A stretch of DNA of 64,000 nucleotides from Desulfosporosinus hippei DSM 8344 (GCF_900100785.1 NZ_FNCP01000009.1:62001-126000), one strand, 5' to 3'. Shown: positions 43,511 through 52,447, counted from the stretch's first letter. The notes: generated by a model not told the origin, from the sequence alone. Numbers and translations are program-made.

Positions 43511-43711
43511 TCAAACATGTAACTCTCTGGAAAGAATTGTTTCTACCCTTAAAGGATTTCCATGTGGATTCTGATCATTATGTAACAGGGTTGACATTAA
43601 GCTATTGCACACTGCGACTAGCTTGGGCAGCAGCACCGCAAGTAAAATTAAAAGCAAAAAAACTCTTCCGATATATAGAAAAAAATCCAACCAGTGTCTT
43701 GTTGGTAGCAT
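43511..43711 (-). CDS. yqzK: DUF4227 (YqzK-like) small membrane protein
   Basis: 66 aa from ATG 43711, behind GGGGGGAGCG. One N-terminal helix (FFLYIGRVFLLLILLAVLL), then a short cytoplasmic or external tail with HNDQNPHGNPLRV, which resembles the H/Y-x-EPxGNAxKV ending of YqzK. In Bacillus yqzK lies between spoIIM and ripX(xerD), the same position as here, apart from the inserted ald. Function unknown. Confidence 0.72.
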   Translation of the reverse strand: MLPTRHWLDFFLYIGRVFLLLILLAVLLPKLVAVCNSLMSTLLHNDQNPHGNPLRVETILSRELHV

Positions 43712-43773
43712 CACGCTCCCCCCCATCTCTAAAACCTATGCGCTTCCGGATTGTCCTTATCCTAAAAAAAGAC

Positions 43774-43795
43774 GGACCGCATATTAAATCGGTCC
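43774..43795 (-). terminator. Rho-independent terminator of ald
   Basis: 6-bp GC-rich stem (GGACCG / CGGTCC), 10-nt loop, followed on the minus strand by GTCTTTTTTTAGG. About 90 bp past the ald stop. Confidence 0.75.
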
Positions 43796-43805
43796 AAATA
43801 AAAAT

Positions 43806-43835
43806 CGAGTGAAACTCCGTTACGGATTCCACTCG
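43806..43835 (-). terminator. Second hairpin at the 3' end of ald
   Basis: Two-part hairpin: CGAGTG / CACTCG (43806-43811, 43830-43835) enclosing TCCG-TTA-CGGA. It precedes the terminator on the ald transcript. No U-tract of its own; it may stabilise the mRNA end. Confidence 0.45.
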
Positions 43836-43885
43836 ATAAACAATAATCGAACTCTTTAGCTATTATTCTATTGATCTAATATCAA

Positions 43886-45001
43886 TTAGAGGAGGGCTTC
43901 TTCTAAGGGGGTATACATTATGTTGAGTGATTGAGCGACAGCTTTATAGGTCAACTTACCATTAATGACATTGACCCCTTTACGTAAGGATCTATTTTCT
44001 TGAATCGCTTTAAAATACCCCTTATTAACAATCTCAAGTGCATACCCAAGGGTTACATTAGTCAGAGCAAAGGTTGATGTTCGAGCAACTGCTCCGGCAA
44101 TATTGGGAACGGCATAATGAACAACACCATATTTAATAAAAGTGGGATCATCATGAGTTGTAACACGATCAATAGTCGCAATACTTCCCCCTTGGTCAAT
44201 TGCAACATCAACGATAACACTGCCTGGTGACATTGCTTGAACCATATCTTCAGTAACTAAGTGCGGCGCACGGGCACCTGGTATAAGTACAGCGCCAACG
44301 AGCAAATCGGCTTTAGCAACACTGTTGGCAATATTGAACGGGTTAGACGCTAAAGTTCTAACTCTGCCGTTAAACATTTCATCAATGTCTCTTAGTCTTT
44401 GTGTACTCTTTTCCACAATTGTAACTCCTGCACCTAGGCCTATTGCCATCCTGGCTGCATTCGTTCCAACAATTCCCCCTCCAATGATGGTTACATTAGC
44501 AGGGGTTACCCCAGGAACTCCTCCTAGTAGGACTCCCTTGCCACCTTTGGGTTTTTCTAATAATTCAGCTCCAATTTGTATTGACATACGACCTGCTACT
44601 TCACTCATCGGAATAAGCAAAGGCAGTGACCCATTATCTAATTGAATGGTTTCGTAGGCTATGGCGACCACTTGTTTCTCCATGAGCATCTTGGTTAATT
44701 CGGGTTCTTTAGCTAGATGCAAATAAGTAAATAAGATTTGTCCCTTTTTAAAATACCCGTATTCTTCCTGAACCGGTTCCTTAACCTTAATGATCATATC
44801 AGCTGTCCAAACTTCTTCGGCTGAATCAACGATCTGAGCACCAGCATCCATATACTGTTGATCGGTAATGCCACTTCCTTCTCCAGCTTCCTTTTCCACG
44901 AATACTTTGTGCCCAGTTAAAGTAAACGCGTGGACTCCTGCCGGAGTAATAGCTACACGACTCTCATTGTTTTTAACCTCTTTCGGTACTCCAATCAGCA
45001 T
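43886..45001 (-). CDS. ald: Alanine dehydrogenase
   Basis: 371 aa. [20 protein letters not shown] at the start, LFTYLHLA with the catalytic His region, the NAD-binding [18 protein letters not shown] and DVAIDQGG. Converts alanine to pyruvate, ammonia and NADH; ald supports sporulation in Bacillus. ATG start behind ATGGAGGTTTAATC. The 5' side is occupied by the structured element 45032-45306, which ends 30 bp before the start. It interrupts the yqzK-spoIIM neighbourhood found in Bacillus. Confidence 0.96.
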   Translation of the reverse strand: MLIGVPKEVKNNESRVAITPAGVHAFTLTGHKVFVEKEAGEGSGITDQQYMDAGAQIVDSAEEVWTADMIIKVKEPVQEEYGYFKKGQILFTYLHLAKEPELTKMLMEKQVVAIAYETIQLDNGSLPLLIPMSEVAGRMSIQIGAELLEKPKGGKGVLLGGVPGVTPANVTIIGGGIVGTNAARMAIGLGAGVTIVEKSTQRLRDIDEMFNGRVRTLASNPFNIANSVAKADLLVGAVLIPGARAPHLVTEDMVQAMSPGSVIVDVAIDQGGSIATIDRVTTHDDPTFIKYGVVHYAVPNIAGAVARTSTFALTNVTLGYALEIVNKGYFKAIQENRSLRKGVNVINGKLTYKAVAQSLNIMYTPLEEALL

Positions 45002-45031
45002 GATTAAACCTCCATCTCACTCATTAGCACT

Positions 45032-45306
45032 TTTATCCGATGACTACCAGCCGTAAGACTCCCATCTTCTATAAGTACGAAAGCATCCAGTGACGAAACC
45101 CGGGTGAGGGTTTCGCCCAAGCCGCCTGCTCCAAAGAAAAGCATAACGACGCAGGTTTCTTTCGCCGAACCGCAAACTACACAGAACAACTTTAGCGGTG
45201 AGGATGAGATAAGGGCTGCTACGTCCCTGGATAAGTTCTTCTAAGCTTCGGATGGAGTAAGTATTCCTCTTTGGCAAACTCTATCTGAAGCTAAGAATCA
45301 CTTGAT
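45032..45306 (-). ncRNA. Unidentified structured RNA element, copy 2 (long form), ald leader
   Basis: 275 nt on the minus strand, colinear with 17048-17194 except for 128 nt (45078-45205) inserted into the apical loop of the inner hairpin. The outer helices are kept: CTTAGCTTC / GAAGCTTAG, TTATCC / GGATAA and CAGCC / GGCTG. The insert folds by itself (CGAAACCC / GGGTTTCG; CCTGC / GCAGG; CCGC / GCGG). The conserved part begins exactly where the promoter at 45313-45342 would start RNA, and it ends 30 bp before ald. It therefore looks like a leader or riboswitch-like RNA, or an independent RNA. Class unknown. Confidence 0.65.
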
Positions 45307-45312
45307 AGTTGT

Positions 45313-45342
45313 ATTATAATGCAACTCTTGTCCCGATAGCAA
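45313..45342 (-). promoter_or_regulatory. Sigma-A-type promoter for the ald leader element
   Basis: TTGCTA (45342-45337), 18-bp spacer, TATAAT (45318-45313) on the minus strand. Seven bases later is the A at 45306, the first base shared with the 17 kb copy. Confidence 0.7.
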
Positions 45343-45406
45343 GCCTTGAAATCTGCAGCTTCCTAGAATTGCCCATATGTTAACCTTGGTATCTAATAAT
45401 AATCAC

Positions 45407-46006
45407 TTAAAGATGGAAAAAGCGCAAACCAAGGATTGAAAAATACCCTTGCGCAACTCCCACGGCAACAGCCCCCACAGAAACAAAGGCAGCGGCTGCA
45501 GTATAATATAAAAACTCCCTTCTTAAAGATTCTCCTCTAGCTTTACCACGGAGTAATAGAAACGAAAAGATTGTAGCTAACCCCGCCCCAAGAAGCAATA
45601 AAGGAATAGCGAATATTGTTGGTACAAACATAGTCGTTAATACCAGAGCGATTCCTAGCGTACCTTTGGCACCAATAATAAAACTAATTGTAAAGCCTAA
45701 AATGAATCCTCGAGTAAAAACAATCAAATAGATTAATGGCGCACCAATAATCGTAAGCCCTAAGATCCAAATTCCAGCCATCATAATGAACATATCCCTG
45801 GCCAACTGTCCTAGAAAGGCAGGCTCAAATGTTGTTGGTTGGCTTTTCAAAAGCGTCTCCAAAAAATTTCCTAATTGAGAGGTTTCGGAAACTCCTAAAG
45901 CATTAACCCCTACTCCCCCAAAAACCATACCTGCAAGATAAACACTGGAAAGCGTAAGATAAATAACCCAATATTGCCGAATGTGTTCGCCAAGCTGTTT
46001 CCACAT
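45407..46006 (-). CDS. spoIIM: Stage II sporulation protein M
   Basis: 199 aa with about five membrane helices. The SpoIIM domain shows YLAGMVFGGVGVNAL near the N-terminus, GLTIIGAPLIYLIVFTRGFI and FTISFIIGAKGTLGIALVL. With SpoIID and SpoIIP it drives septal peptidoglycan hydrolysis and engulfment. ATG start. Downstream of the Nudix gene by 91 bp. Confidence 0.94.
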   Translation of the reverse strand: MWKQLGEHIRQYWVIYLTLSSVYLAGMVFGGVGVNALGVSETSQLGNFLETLLKSQPTTFEPAFLGQLARDMFIMMAGIWILGLTIIGAPLIYLIVFTRGFILGFTISFIIGAKGTLGIALVLTTMFVPTIFAIPLLLLGAGLATIFSFLLLRGKARGESLRREFLYYTAAAAFVSVGAVAVGVAQGYFSILGLRFFHL

Positions 46007-46097
46007 ACTTAATATCCCTCCCCTAGCCCCTAAAAGATTTTATTCCATAGGATGGGAAAGTATGTCCACAACTCTGCCAAATAGTCTGCAAAGACCC

Positions 46098-46631
46098 TCA
46101 AATTTGACCTTGAAGAAGCAGTATCCCAAGGATAGTTTTGGCATCTTTGAACAGGTTCTGCCGCGCCATTTGCACTGCTTTATCCCAGGGAATTCTTTCT
46201 ACTCGTAAAAATTCGTCTTCATCCGGTTTTAGGGGATCCCAAATTAAATCTCGAGCCAAGAATAAATGCATAACCTCGTCCGTAAACCCTGGTGTGGTAT
46301 AAAAGGTACTAACTCCTTCCATGCTGCCTCTATAACCTGTTTCTTCTTGAAGTTCCCGTTCAGCACATTCCAGGGGAGATTCATTAGCATCTAGTTTTCC
46401 TGCAGGGATTTCTAAGGTCTCTTGAGCAATTGCATATCGATATTGACGTACCAAAAGTATTTCTTGATCCAATACAGCAATTACCCCCACTGCGCCTGGA
46501 TGTCTAACCACCTCACGCGTTGACACAAGCCCATTTGGCAAGCGCACAGAATCCCGTTCAACTCGAATTATGCGCCCCTCTAGTATAACTTCCCCTTCCA
46601 GGTATTCTTCCTGTAAATCGTCCTTTTCCAA
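46098..46631 (-). CDS. nudF: Nudix hydrolase, ADP-ribose pyrophosphatase
   Basis: 177 aa. The Nudix box GKLDANESPLECAERELQEE continues TGY as required, and GRIIRVERDSVRLPNG plus TREVVRHPGAVGVIAVL upstream match the NudF/ADPRase subgroup. The C-terminal FLRVERIPWDKAVQM fits as well. Hydrolyses ADP-ribose to AMP and ribose-5-phosphate. Its Bacillus orthologue also lies next to spoIIM. Confidence 0.93.
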   Translation of the reverse strand: MEKDDLQEEYLEGEVILEGRIIRVERDSVRLPNGLVSTREVVRHPGAVGVIAVLDQEILLVRQYRYAIAQETLEIPAGKLDANESPLECAERELQEETGYRGSMEGVSTFYTTPGFTDEVMHLFLARDLIWDPLKPDEDEFLRVERIPWDKAVQMARQNLFKDAKTILGILLLQGQI

Positions 46632-46765
46632 TAATTACTCTCCCTCTCTTAGTTCCTTTAATTCCATCTTACCCTATATCTTAGAGAAAATTCAACATGT
46701 TAAAGACATTATAAGCATCTGTTTGATTCTCTCCAAATGCTTTATAGACCATCTTGAATAAGAAA

Positions 46766-46809
46766 AATACTAACTCTCTTTAAACTAAAGTTTAAAATGA
46801 TTTAGTATT
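46766..46809 (-). terminator. Terminator of spo0A
   Basis: Two-tier hairpin: AATACTAA / TTAGTATT outside (46766-46773, 46802-46809) and TTTAAACT / AGTTTAAA inside. On the minus strand TTTTTCTTATT follows. About 45 bp past the spo0A stop. Confidence 0.78.
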
Positions 46810-46852
46810 CTCTCATGTCAATTATTTACCCATTATTTACTTTTTCTTCCTT

Positions 46853-47731
46853 CTAGTACATTATCGACATCCGTAGTTTGTCAGCAACCATTGCCACAAA
46901 CTCTGAATTTGTTGGTTTACCCCGATCCACATTAATAGTATAGCCAAAAAAGCGATTCATGAAATCCACATTTCCGCGATCCCAAGCCAATTCGATGGCA
47001 TGACGAATAGCTCGTTCAACTCGACTAGGAGTTGTTTGATATTTTACGGCAATCATTGGATAGAGCTCTTTGGTTACCGCCCCCAGCAGGGATACATCAG
47101 TAACTACATTAACAATTGCATCTCGTAAATACTGATACCCTTTGACATGGGCTGGTACACCCATTTGGTGAATCATTCTTGTAACTTCTACTTCAAGATT
47201 TTTCGAAGTAGGTGGTAAAATTCCGGTGGAAATCTGTGAACTTGAACTTAAATTTAGATTATTGTTAGACGCTGTATTAATATTAGGATTTGTAGTAGCG
47301 CTCGAATTCATGGCACCTGCTCTGTTGCCATTGGAAGCACTATTTAGGGTACTAGAAAAATCATCTTGTAATTGACGAATTCGTTTCCCCAGAATCTCTA
47401 AATCAAAGGGTTTCAAAATGTAATAATTTGCACCAAGACTGACTGCCCGCTGAGTCATCGATTCCTGCCCAAAAGCAGTCAAGATAATAATCTTAGGTCT
47501 AAGGGATGCATTCTGAAGTTTTTCCAATACACCTAATCCATCTAAATGGGGCATTATGATATCTAATAGCACAACATGAGGTTCTTCCCGAGAAATTAAT
47601 TCTAGAGCCTCATTTCCATGATATGCTACCCCTACAAGGCTCATATCCTCCTGCCGTTCAATATATTCCTTGACCACCTCGACAAATTCTCGGTTGTCAT
47701 CTGCCAATAAGACACGTATAGGCCTTTGCAT
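46853..47731 (-). CDS. spo0A: Sporulation master regulator Spo0A
   Basis: 292 aa. Receiver domain 1-120 with D11/D12, phospho-acceptor D57 in [13 protein letters not shown] and K107. The C-terminal Spo0A DNA-binding domain (about 178-292) has [20 protein letters not shown] and the recognition helix [17 protein letters not shown]. The linker (about 125-177) is unusually long and rich in Asn, Ser, Thr, making the protein about 25 residues longer than in Bacillus. Directly downstream of spoIVB. Upstream lies a sigma-H promoter with an embedded 0A box, implying autoregulation. Confidence 0.97.
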   Translation of the reverse strand: MQRPIRVLLADDNREFVEVVKEYIERQEDMSLVGVAYHGNEALELISREEPHVVLLDIIMPHLDGLGVLEKLQNASLRPKIIILTAFGQESMTQRAVSLGANYYILKPFDLEILGKRIRQLQDDFSSTLNSASNGNRAGAMNSSATTNPNINTASNNNLNLSSSSQISTGILPPTSKNLEVEVTRMIHQMGVPAHVKGYQYLRDAIVNVVTDVSLLGAVTKELYPMIAVKYQTTPSRVERAIRHAIELAWDRGNVDFMNRFFGYTINVDRGKPTNSEFVAMVADKLRMSIMY

Positions 47732-47771
47732 TTCCCAGGATCCCCCTCATTCTGCCTCTTTCAGTTTATAT

Positions 47772-47798
47772 TTTCGACAACTGTTTTAATACTCCTGC
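47772..47798 (-). promoter_or_regulatory. Sigma-H promoter and 0A box of spo0A
   Basis: Minus strand: GCAGGAGTA (-35), 11-bp spacer, GTCGAAA (-10 region). The -10 overlaps TTGTCGAAA, a perfect 0A-box core TGTCGAA. This fits sporulation-stage promoter control of spo0A by sigma-H and Spo0A~P. Confidence 0.6.
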
Positions 47799-47840
47799 TT
47801 TTCAAGCAAGAAATTTAACTTTTTATTTCGAAATTGAATC

Positions 47841-47863
47841 AGAGCAGCCGAAATGGCTGCTCT
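47841..47863. terminator. Hairpin between spoIVB and spo0A
   Basis: Perfect 9-bp stem AGAGCAGCC / GGCTGCTCT with a 5-nt loop, 17 bp after the spoIVB stop. The U-tract is weak on the minus strand. Confidence 0.6.
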
Positions 47864-47879
47864 AAAAATATTCAATTAC

Positions 47880-49142
47880 TTAAGCCGCTTCCTGTTTACC
47901 GGGCATAGAGCTGTCATTGATCATGTTCTGAATAAACACTCCATAACCTCGTTGTGCGTCATTCACAAAGACATGAGTTACTGCTCCAATAAGCTTTCCG
48001 TCCTGCACAATCGGACTTCCGCTCATTCCTTGAATGATGCCACCTGTAACCTCAAGCAGTCTGGGATCGGTTACTCTAATAATCATATTTTTACTATCTG
48101 TTCGATTATGCATAACTCGATCGATATTAACAGTAAACTCCTCAATCTTTTCTCCTTTTATTACCGTATATATTTTAGCGGGACCGACTTTCACTTCTGA
48201 TTCCCATCCAACCGGAATGGCTTCCTTGAAATAAGGATTTTCAACTTGTCCATTCATTTTACCAAAAATACCTGTCATAGTATTTTTTTCGATAGTTCCA
48301 CTAAAACTAGAGTTGGGAACAAAGGAACCGATTTTCTCACCCGGATGACCACGTTTCCCTTTTTCAATTGCGTAAATTGTTGAGGCAATTACCTTACCGT
48401 TATAAACTTCGATCTTCTGATTAGTATCTGCATCGGTAATTACATGACCTAACGCACCATATAAATTATTTGCCGGGTTTATAAAGGATAAGGTTCCGAC
48501 ACCTGCAGCTTCATCGCGAACAAATAAGCCCATTCTATATCTTCCGGTTTCAACACAATAAATAGGTGTGACTACTTTTTCAACCATTTGGTCTTGATGT
48601 TTAAACAATACAGTTGCGGTTCCTTTTTGTTTACCTGCAGCATCAATTGCATTGGATACCTCCTGGTCTGTTTTAACTTCTTGGTTTTCAATTTTTAATA
48701 AAATATCCCCTACTTGAATCCCAGCATCTTTGGCAGGAAAGGAATTCTTTCCATTCTTATCAACTACCGGAGCCTGTCCTACAACCATAACACCTTTTGT
48801 TTGCAAGGTAACACCAATCGATTGGCCTCCAGGAATTAATGACATAGGACTCATTACTTCAACTTCTCCCGTCTTTAAGGGAAAGATACCAAAAAGCTTA
48901 TAAGCTATATCTAGCTTTTGAGAAACCTGTGAATTAGATAAACTAGAAGAAGAAGCGGAAACTGATGAAGTTTTTTCAATTTGAATAACTTTTGACCAAA
49001 TTCCACTGAGGCTTGGCTCTACTTGATTAACTTGAGCTTGATGCATTTGAGGCAATTCTACTAATAGTTGAAGGAAGGTGCAATACAAGAGACTGATCAC
49101 TAATAATACACTTCTTTTTTTCACTCTCTTATCATCCTCCAC
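47880..49142 (-). CDS. spoIVB: SpoIVB serine peptidase (S55)
   Basis: 420 aa, GTG start behind GGGGAG. N-terminal membrane anchor (VLLVISLLYCTFLQLLVEL), PDZ domain (about 100-195, with AKDAGIQVGDILLKIENQEV), and S55 peptidase domain with H233 (YGALGHVITD), D359 and S374 (QGMSGSPIVQDG). Secreted from the forespore, it triggers SpoIVFB-mediated pro-sigma-K cleavage. The recN-spoIVB-spo0A order matches Bacillus. Confidence 0.96.
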   Translation of the reverse strand: MEDDKRVKKRSVLLVISLLYCTFLQLLVELPQMHQAQVNQVEPSLSGIWSKVIQIEKTSSVSASSSSLSNSQVSQKLDIAYKLFGIFPLKTGEVEVMSPMSLIPGGQSIGVTLQTKGVMVVGQAPVVDKNGKNSFPAKDAGIQVGDILLKIENQEVKTDQEVSNAIDAAGKQKGTATVLFKHQDQMVEKVVTPIYCVETGRYRMGLFVRDEAAGVGTLSFINPANNLYGALGHVITDADTNQKIEVYNGKVIASTIYAIEKGKRGHPGEKIGSFVPNSSFSGTIEKNTMTGIFGKMNGQVENPYFKEAIPVGWESEVKVGPAKIYTVIKGEKIEEFTVNIDRVMHNRTDSKNMIIRVTDPRLLEVTGGIIQGMSGSPIVQDGKLIGAVTHVFVNDAQRGYGVFIQNMINDSSMPGKQEAA

Positions 49143-49318
49143 TCTATTCTCCCCATTTAATCTCCCCTTTTTTCCTCGTTTATAGAGCGGTCAATATAAT
49201 AAGTTAGTGAAGTTGTTGTTTCGAAATTCTAATCTTAAATTATCCAAATCACTTCTTTTTCATCCTGACAAATGTGTTCCAGATTCACTAAAACAATTCC
49301 AGTTTAGACAAAATAAAA

Positions 49319-49346
49319 AGATTGCATAATTATAATTACGCAATCT
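49319..49346 (-). terminator. Terminator of recN
   Basis: AGATTGC(A)TAATT pairs with AATTA(C)GCAATCT around a small AT loop; the minus strand continues with TTTTTATTTTG. It lies 36 bp after the recN stop. Confidence 0.78.
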
Positions 49347-49381
49347 CAAAAAAATCGAAGAATGTACCCATGCCTCGTACC

Positions 49382-51055
49382 TTAGGTTAACCCTCGTCCT
49401 GATCGCTGCCATAATTCTTGGGCATGTTTACGAGCTATCTCTATTTCTCCGCCTCCGAGCATTCTGGCAAGTTCTTCAATACGCTCATTCTCGGATAATA
49501 TATCAACTCGAGTCCGAGTCCTTTTCCCAGTTACTTCTTTTACGATACCATAATGAGCTTCGGCAAAAGCCGCGACCTGAGCTGCATGTGTAATACAGAA
49601 AACCTGCTTATTTTGAGCAATCTTGGCCAATTTTTCACCAACTCGGTGAATCGTTCTGCCTCCGACTCCACTGTCTACCTCATCAAAGATAAAAGTGCCT
49701 ACACTTTCGACTCTAGCCAGCAAACTCTTTAAGGCAAGCATCAAACGAGACATTTCTCCACCTGAAGCAACTTTTGCCAAGGGTTTGGGGGGTTCTCCCA
49801 AATTAGCCGAAAAATAAAATTCTGCTGTTTCAAACCCACCTGTAGTAGGCTCGTCATTAGGTGTAAATCGGACTTCAAAACGACTTTTCTCTAAACCTAA
49901 ATCAGCAAATTCAAGCGCCAGTCCGTTTTCAATGTTCTTAGCAATTTCATGACGTTTTAAGCTCAGCTGTTTTGCTACTTTTTCATAAGCTTTGAGGGCT
50001 TCTCGCTTTTCTTGATTAATTGTTTCAAATTGTTCCTGAACATGGGTTATCTGATCCAGTTCTTGAAGCATAGTATCCCGCTTAACTAAAACTTCTTCAA
50101 TTGTAGTTCCAAATCTCTTTAGCTTTTTGAGAAGAATCAGTCTCTCTTCAATCTGGTCGAGCCTACTAGGTTCGAACTCAAAATTATCACGATATGCCCG
50201 GATTTGTTCAGCCAGATCTTCGGAGGAGTAATAGATAGATTCGATTTGGTCATAGACATTTAAACTCTCATCTAAGCGATTCAGTTCCTGCAGGGCTTTA
50301 CGCACCCGGCCTAGCATATCAAAGACTGATGGCTTACCAGAAGAGCCTTCATAAAGCGTCTCATAAGCCTCAGTGCCTAAACTTGAAATTCTCTCTGCAT
50401 TGCTGAGTCGTTTCCTTTCTTGAGAGAGATTTTCTTCTTCGCCAGGAACCGGATTAACCCGTTCAATCTCCTCAATTTGAAACGCAAGCACCTCTTCCCG
50501 CTTTTGTCGTTCATCTTCTGAGATAGATAAGTCGCGTTCTTTGCGAAGAATCTTTTGGTAGGCTCTGGCTGCTTTACTCACTAAATCAACATCACCTTGA
50601 AGGCCTCCAAGGGCATCTAAAAGATTTTGGTGTGTTTCAGGGCGAAATAGAGAAAGATGTTCTATTTGACCGTGAATATCTACAAGCCCTACACAAAGTG
50701 AACGATAGAGAGTTAACGGAATTGACCGGCCTTGAACACGGCAGACGTTTTTTCCTGTAGAGTTTATTTCTCGAAAAAGAAATAGCTGTCCATCTTCAAC
50801 AGGATAGCCAGCTTCTTCGAGCCTAAGTAAATACTCTGGGGCAAGATCCTCAAAGACACCTTCAATCCGTGCCCGGGATTCCCCATGCCGGATGAAATCG
50901 ATGCTGGCTCTCCCACCTAACAGAACTCCCAACGCGTCGATCAGCATTGATTTTCCTGCGCCGGTTTCTCCCGTAAACACTGTTAGGCCACGACAAAAAT
51001 CCATTCGAACAGTCTCCATAAGTCCAAAATTCTCCACATGAAGCTCCGCGAGCAT
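49382..51055 (-). CDS. recN: DNA repair protein RecN
   Basis: 557 aa SMC-like ATPase. Walker A in FTGETGAGKSMLIDAL, coiled-coil arms (about 150-360), ABC signature KVASGGEMSRLMLALK, and Walker B FIFDEVDSGVGG. Acts early in double-strand break repair. ATG start; the gene follows argR by 10 bp. Confidence 0.96.
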   Translation of the reverse strand: MLAELHVENFGLMETVRMDFCRGLTVFTGETGAGKSMLIDALGVLLGGRASIDFIRHGESRARIEGVFEDLAPEYLLRLEEAGYPVEDGQLFLFREINSTGKNVCRVQGRSIPLTLYRSLCVGLVDIHGQIEHLSLFRPETHQNLLDALGGLQGDVDLVSKAARAYQKILRKERDLSISEDERQKREEVLAFQIEEIERVNPVPGEEENLSQERKRLSNAERISSLGTEAYETLYEGSSGKPSVFDMLGRVRKALQELNRLDESLNVYDQIESIYYSSEDLAEQIRAYRDNFEFEPSRLDQIEERLILLKKLKRFGTTIEEVLVKRDTMLQELDQITHVQEQFETINQEKREALKAYEKVAKQLSLKRHEIAKNIENGLALEFADLGLEKSRFEVRFTPNDEPTTGGFETAEFYFSANLGEPPKPLAKVASGGEMSRLMLALKSLLARVESVGTFIFDEVDSGVGGRTIHRVGEKLAKIAQNKQVFCITHAAQVAAFAEAHYGIVKEVTGKRTRTRVDILSENERIEELARMLGGGEIEIARKHAQELWQRSGRGLT

Positions 51056-51065
51056 AAAATACCTC

Positions 51066-51518
51066 CTATCCCAGCAAGGCGCTTATCCTTTCAAGAACCG
51101 TCTGAACGGCCTCCTTTGGCTTAATTACCAAAAGAATTGTGTCATCTCCTGCAACAGTGCCAATAAGCTCTTCCCAGTTACTGTTATCCATAATTGCTGC
51201 TAAGGCATGGGCGTTTCCGGGTATCGTTCGTATTACAATAAGATTATCTGTGTCATTAATAGACACCATAGCTTCTCTTAACAACCTCTTTAAACGATCT
51301 TGTAAGTTTGCCGGATGAGCTTCGCTTGCAACTGCATAACGATACTCTTCTCCTTGGCTGGGGACTTTTATTAGGCCCATTTCTTTGATATCTCTAGATA
51401 CGGTTGCCTGGGTAACATCAAAGCCTGCTAAACGTAGTCTTTCAGCAAGATCCTCCTGAGTATGAATAATTTCCTTAGTAATTAGTTCTTGAACCTTCAT
51501 TTGGCGACGTGCTTTCAT
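51066..51518 (-). CDS. argR: Arginine repressor
   Basis: 150 aa. Winged-helix N-terminus (QELITKEIIHTQEDLAERL, ATVSRDIKEMGLIKV) and the hexamerisation/arginine-binding C-terminus with AALAIMDN-like core (NAHALAAIMDN) and GTVAGDDTILLV. Represses arginine biosynthesis. Chosen start ATG 51518 behind GGAGGCTAGAGT. Clustered tlyA-nadK-argR-recN as in many Firmicutes. Confidence 0.95.
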   Translation of the reverse strand: MKARRQMKVQELITKEIIHTQEDLAERLRLAGFDVTQATVSRDIKEMGLIKVPSQGEEYRYAVASEAHPANLQDRLKRLLREAMVSINDTDNLIVIRTIPGNAHALAAIMDNSNWEELIGTVAGDDTILLVIKPKEAVQTVLERISALLG

Positions 51519-51623
51519 ACTCTAGCCTCCTTTCACGAAAGTGTGAGGTTGCTTAACGCAACCTCCAACCCCGCTTATACTATCTGAATTTATGCCTGGA
51601 GCATCAACATCGCACCTTGATGT

Positions 51624-52442
51624 TTAATCATGCCAACGATCTCTTAACTTCTCTCGAACGACCTGAGGGAAACTACGAGTGCCTATTCGAATCAATAATG
51701 CTTTTGTTGGCGCTGTTTTGATGACAACTGCTTGATCGGCATAAATTAAGGTGCTTTGTCTGCCATCAAAGGTCACTACACATTTTTCTCCATTAGCCAA
51801 GAGGATTTTGATTTCTTCTTCATCTGAAACAAGCATAGGCCGAGCAGATAAAGAATGTGCAGCTAAAGGGGTCAATAAAATTGCTTGAACATTTGGACTG
51901 ACAATTGGCCCTCCGGCAGAAAGTGAATAGGCTGTGGATCCTGTTGGCGTAGAGATTATTAAGCCGTCGGCAGGATAACTGACAGAAGGTTCTCCGGAAA
52001 GGTTTGCTTGCAATGTAATGATTCCATCACTGCCTTCTCTGGAGAAAACCACATCGTTTAATACCCTGTAGGAAGCACCGTCTTGACCGCCGCCGTTAAT
52101 AACTACATTAAACATCAAACGCTCTTGAATTTGATATTCTTGCCGCAGAAGTTTTTCCAAAGCGCTGTAGACTTCTTCCCGTTCAATTTCACAGAGAAAA
52201 CCCAGTTTTCCGAAATTCACTCCCATCACAGGGATTCCATAGGTTGAAGCTTCTCTGGCAGCCTGAAGAAGAGTACCATCCCCTCCCAGGGATATTAGAA
52301 ACTCTATTTTATGCTTAATAATATCTTCCCACTCGGTTAAAACCTGCCAACCACGAGCTTGAAACCAATCCTCAATCTTAACCGCCAAGGTCAGGGCTTC
52401 CGGTTTACTCATATTACGCCACAAACCAACAATTTTTTGCAT
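51624..52442 (-). CDS. nadK: NAD kinase
   Basis: 272 aa from ATG 52442 (MQKIVGLWRNMSKPEAL, typical clostridial start); the frame is open 20 codons upstream into tlyA. LGGDGTLLQAAR is the GGDG motif that coordinates the nucleotide, and SGEPSVSYPADGLIISTPTG and STAYSLSAGGPIV are conserved. Makes NADP from NAD and ATP. Confidence 0.95.
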   Translation of the reverse strand: MQKIVGLWRNMSKPEALTLAVKIEDWFQARGWQVLTEWEDIIKHKIEFLISLGGDGTLLQAAREASTYGIPVMGVNFGKLGFLCEIEREEVYSALEKLLRQEYQIQERLMFNVVINGGGQDGASYRVLNDVVFSREGSDGIITLQANLSGEPSVSYPADGLIISTPTGSTAYSLSAGGPIVSPNVQAILLTPLAAHSLSARPMLVSDEEEIKILLANGEKCVVTFDGRQSTLIYADQAVVIKTAPTKALLIRIGTRSFPQVVREKLRDRWHD

Positions 52443-52447
52443 AGATA

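Noticed and set aside
45004-45277. Two short minus-strand frames (61 and 77 codons) over the ald leader
   Set aside because: They overlap each other in different frames and sit on a structured, two-copy non-coding element; no ribosome sites.
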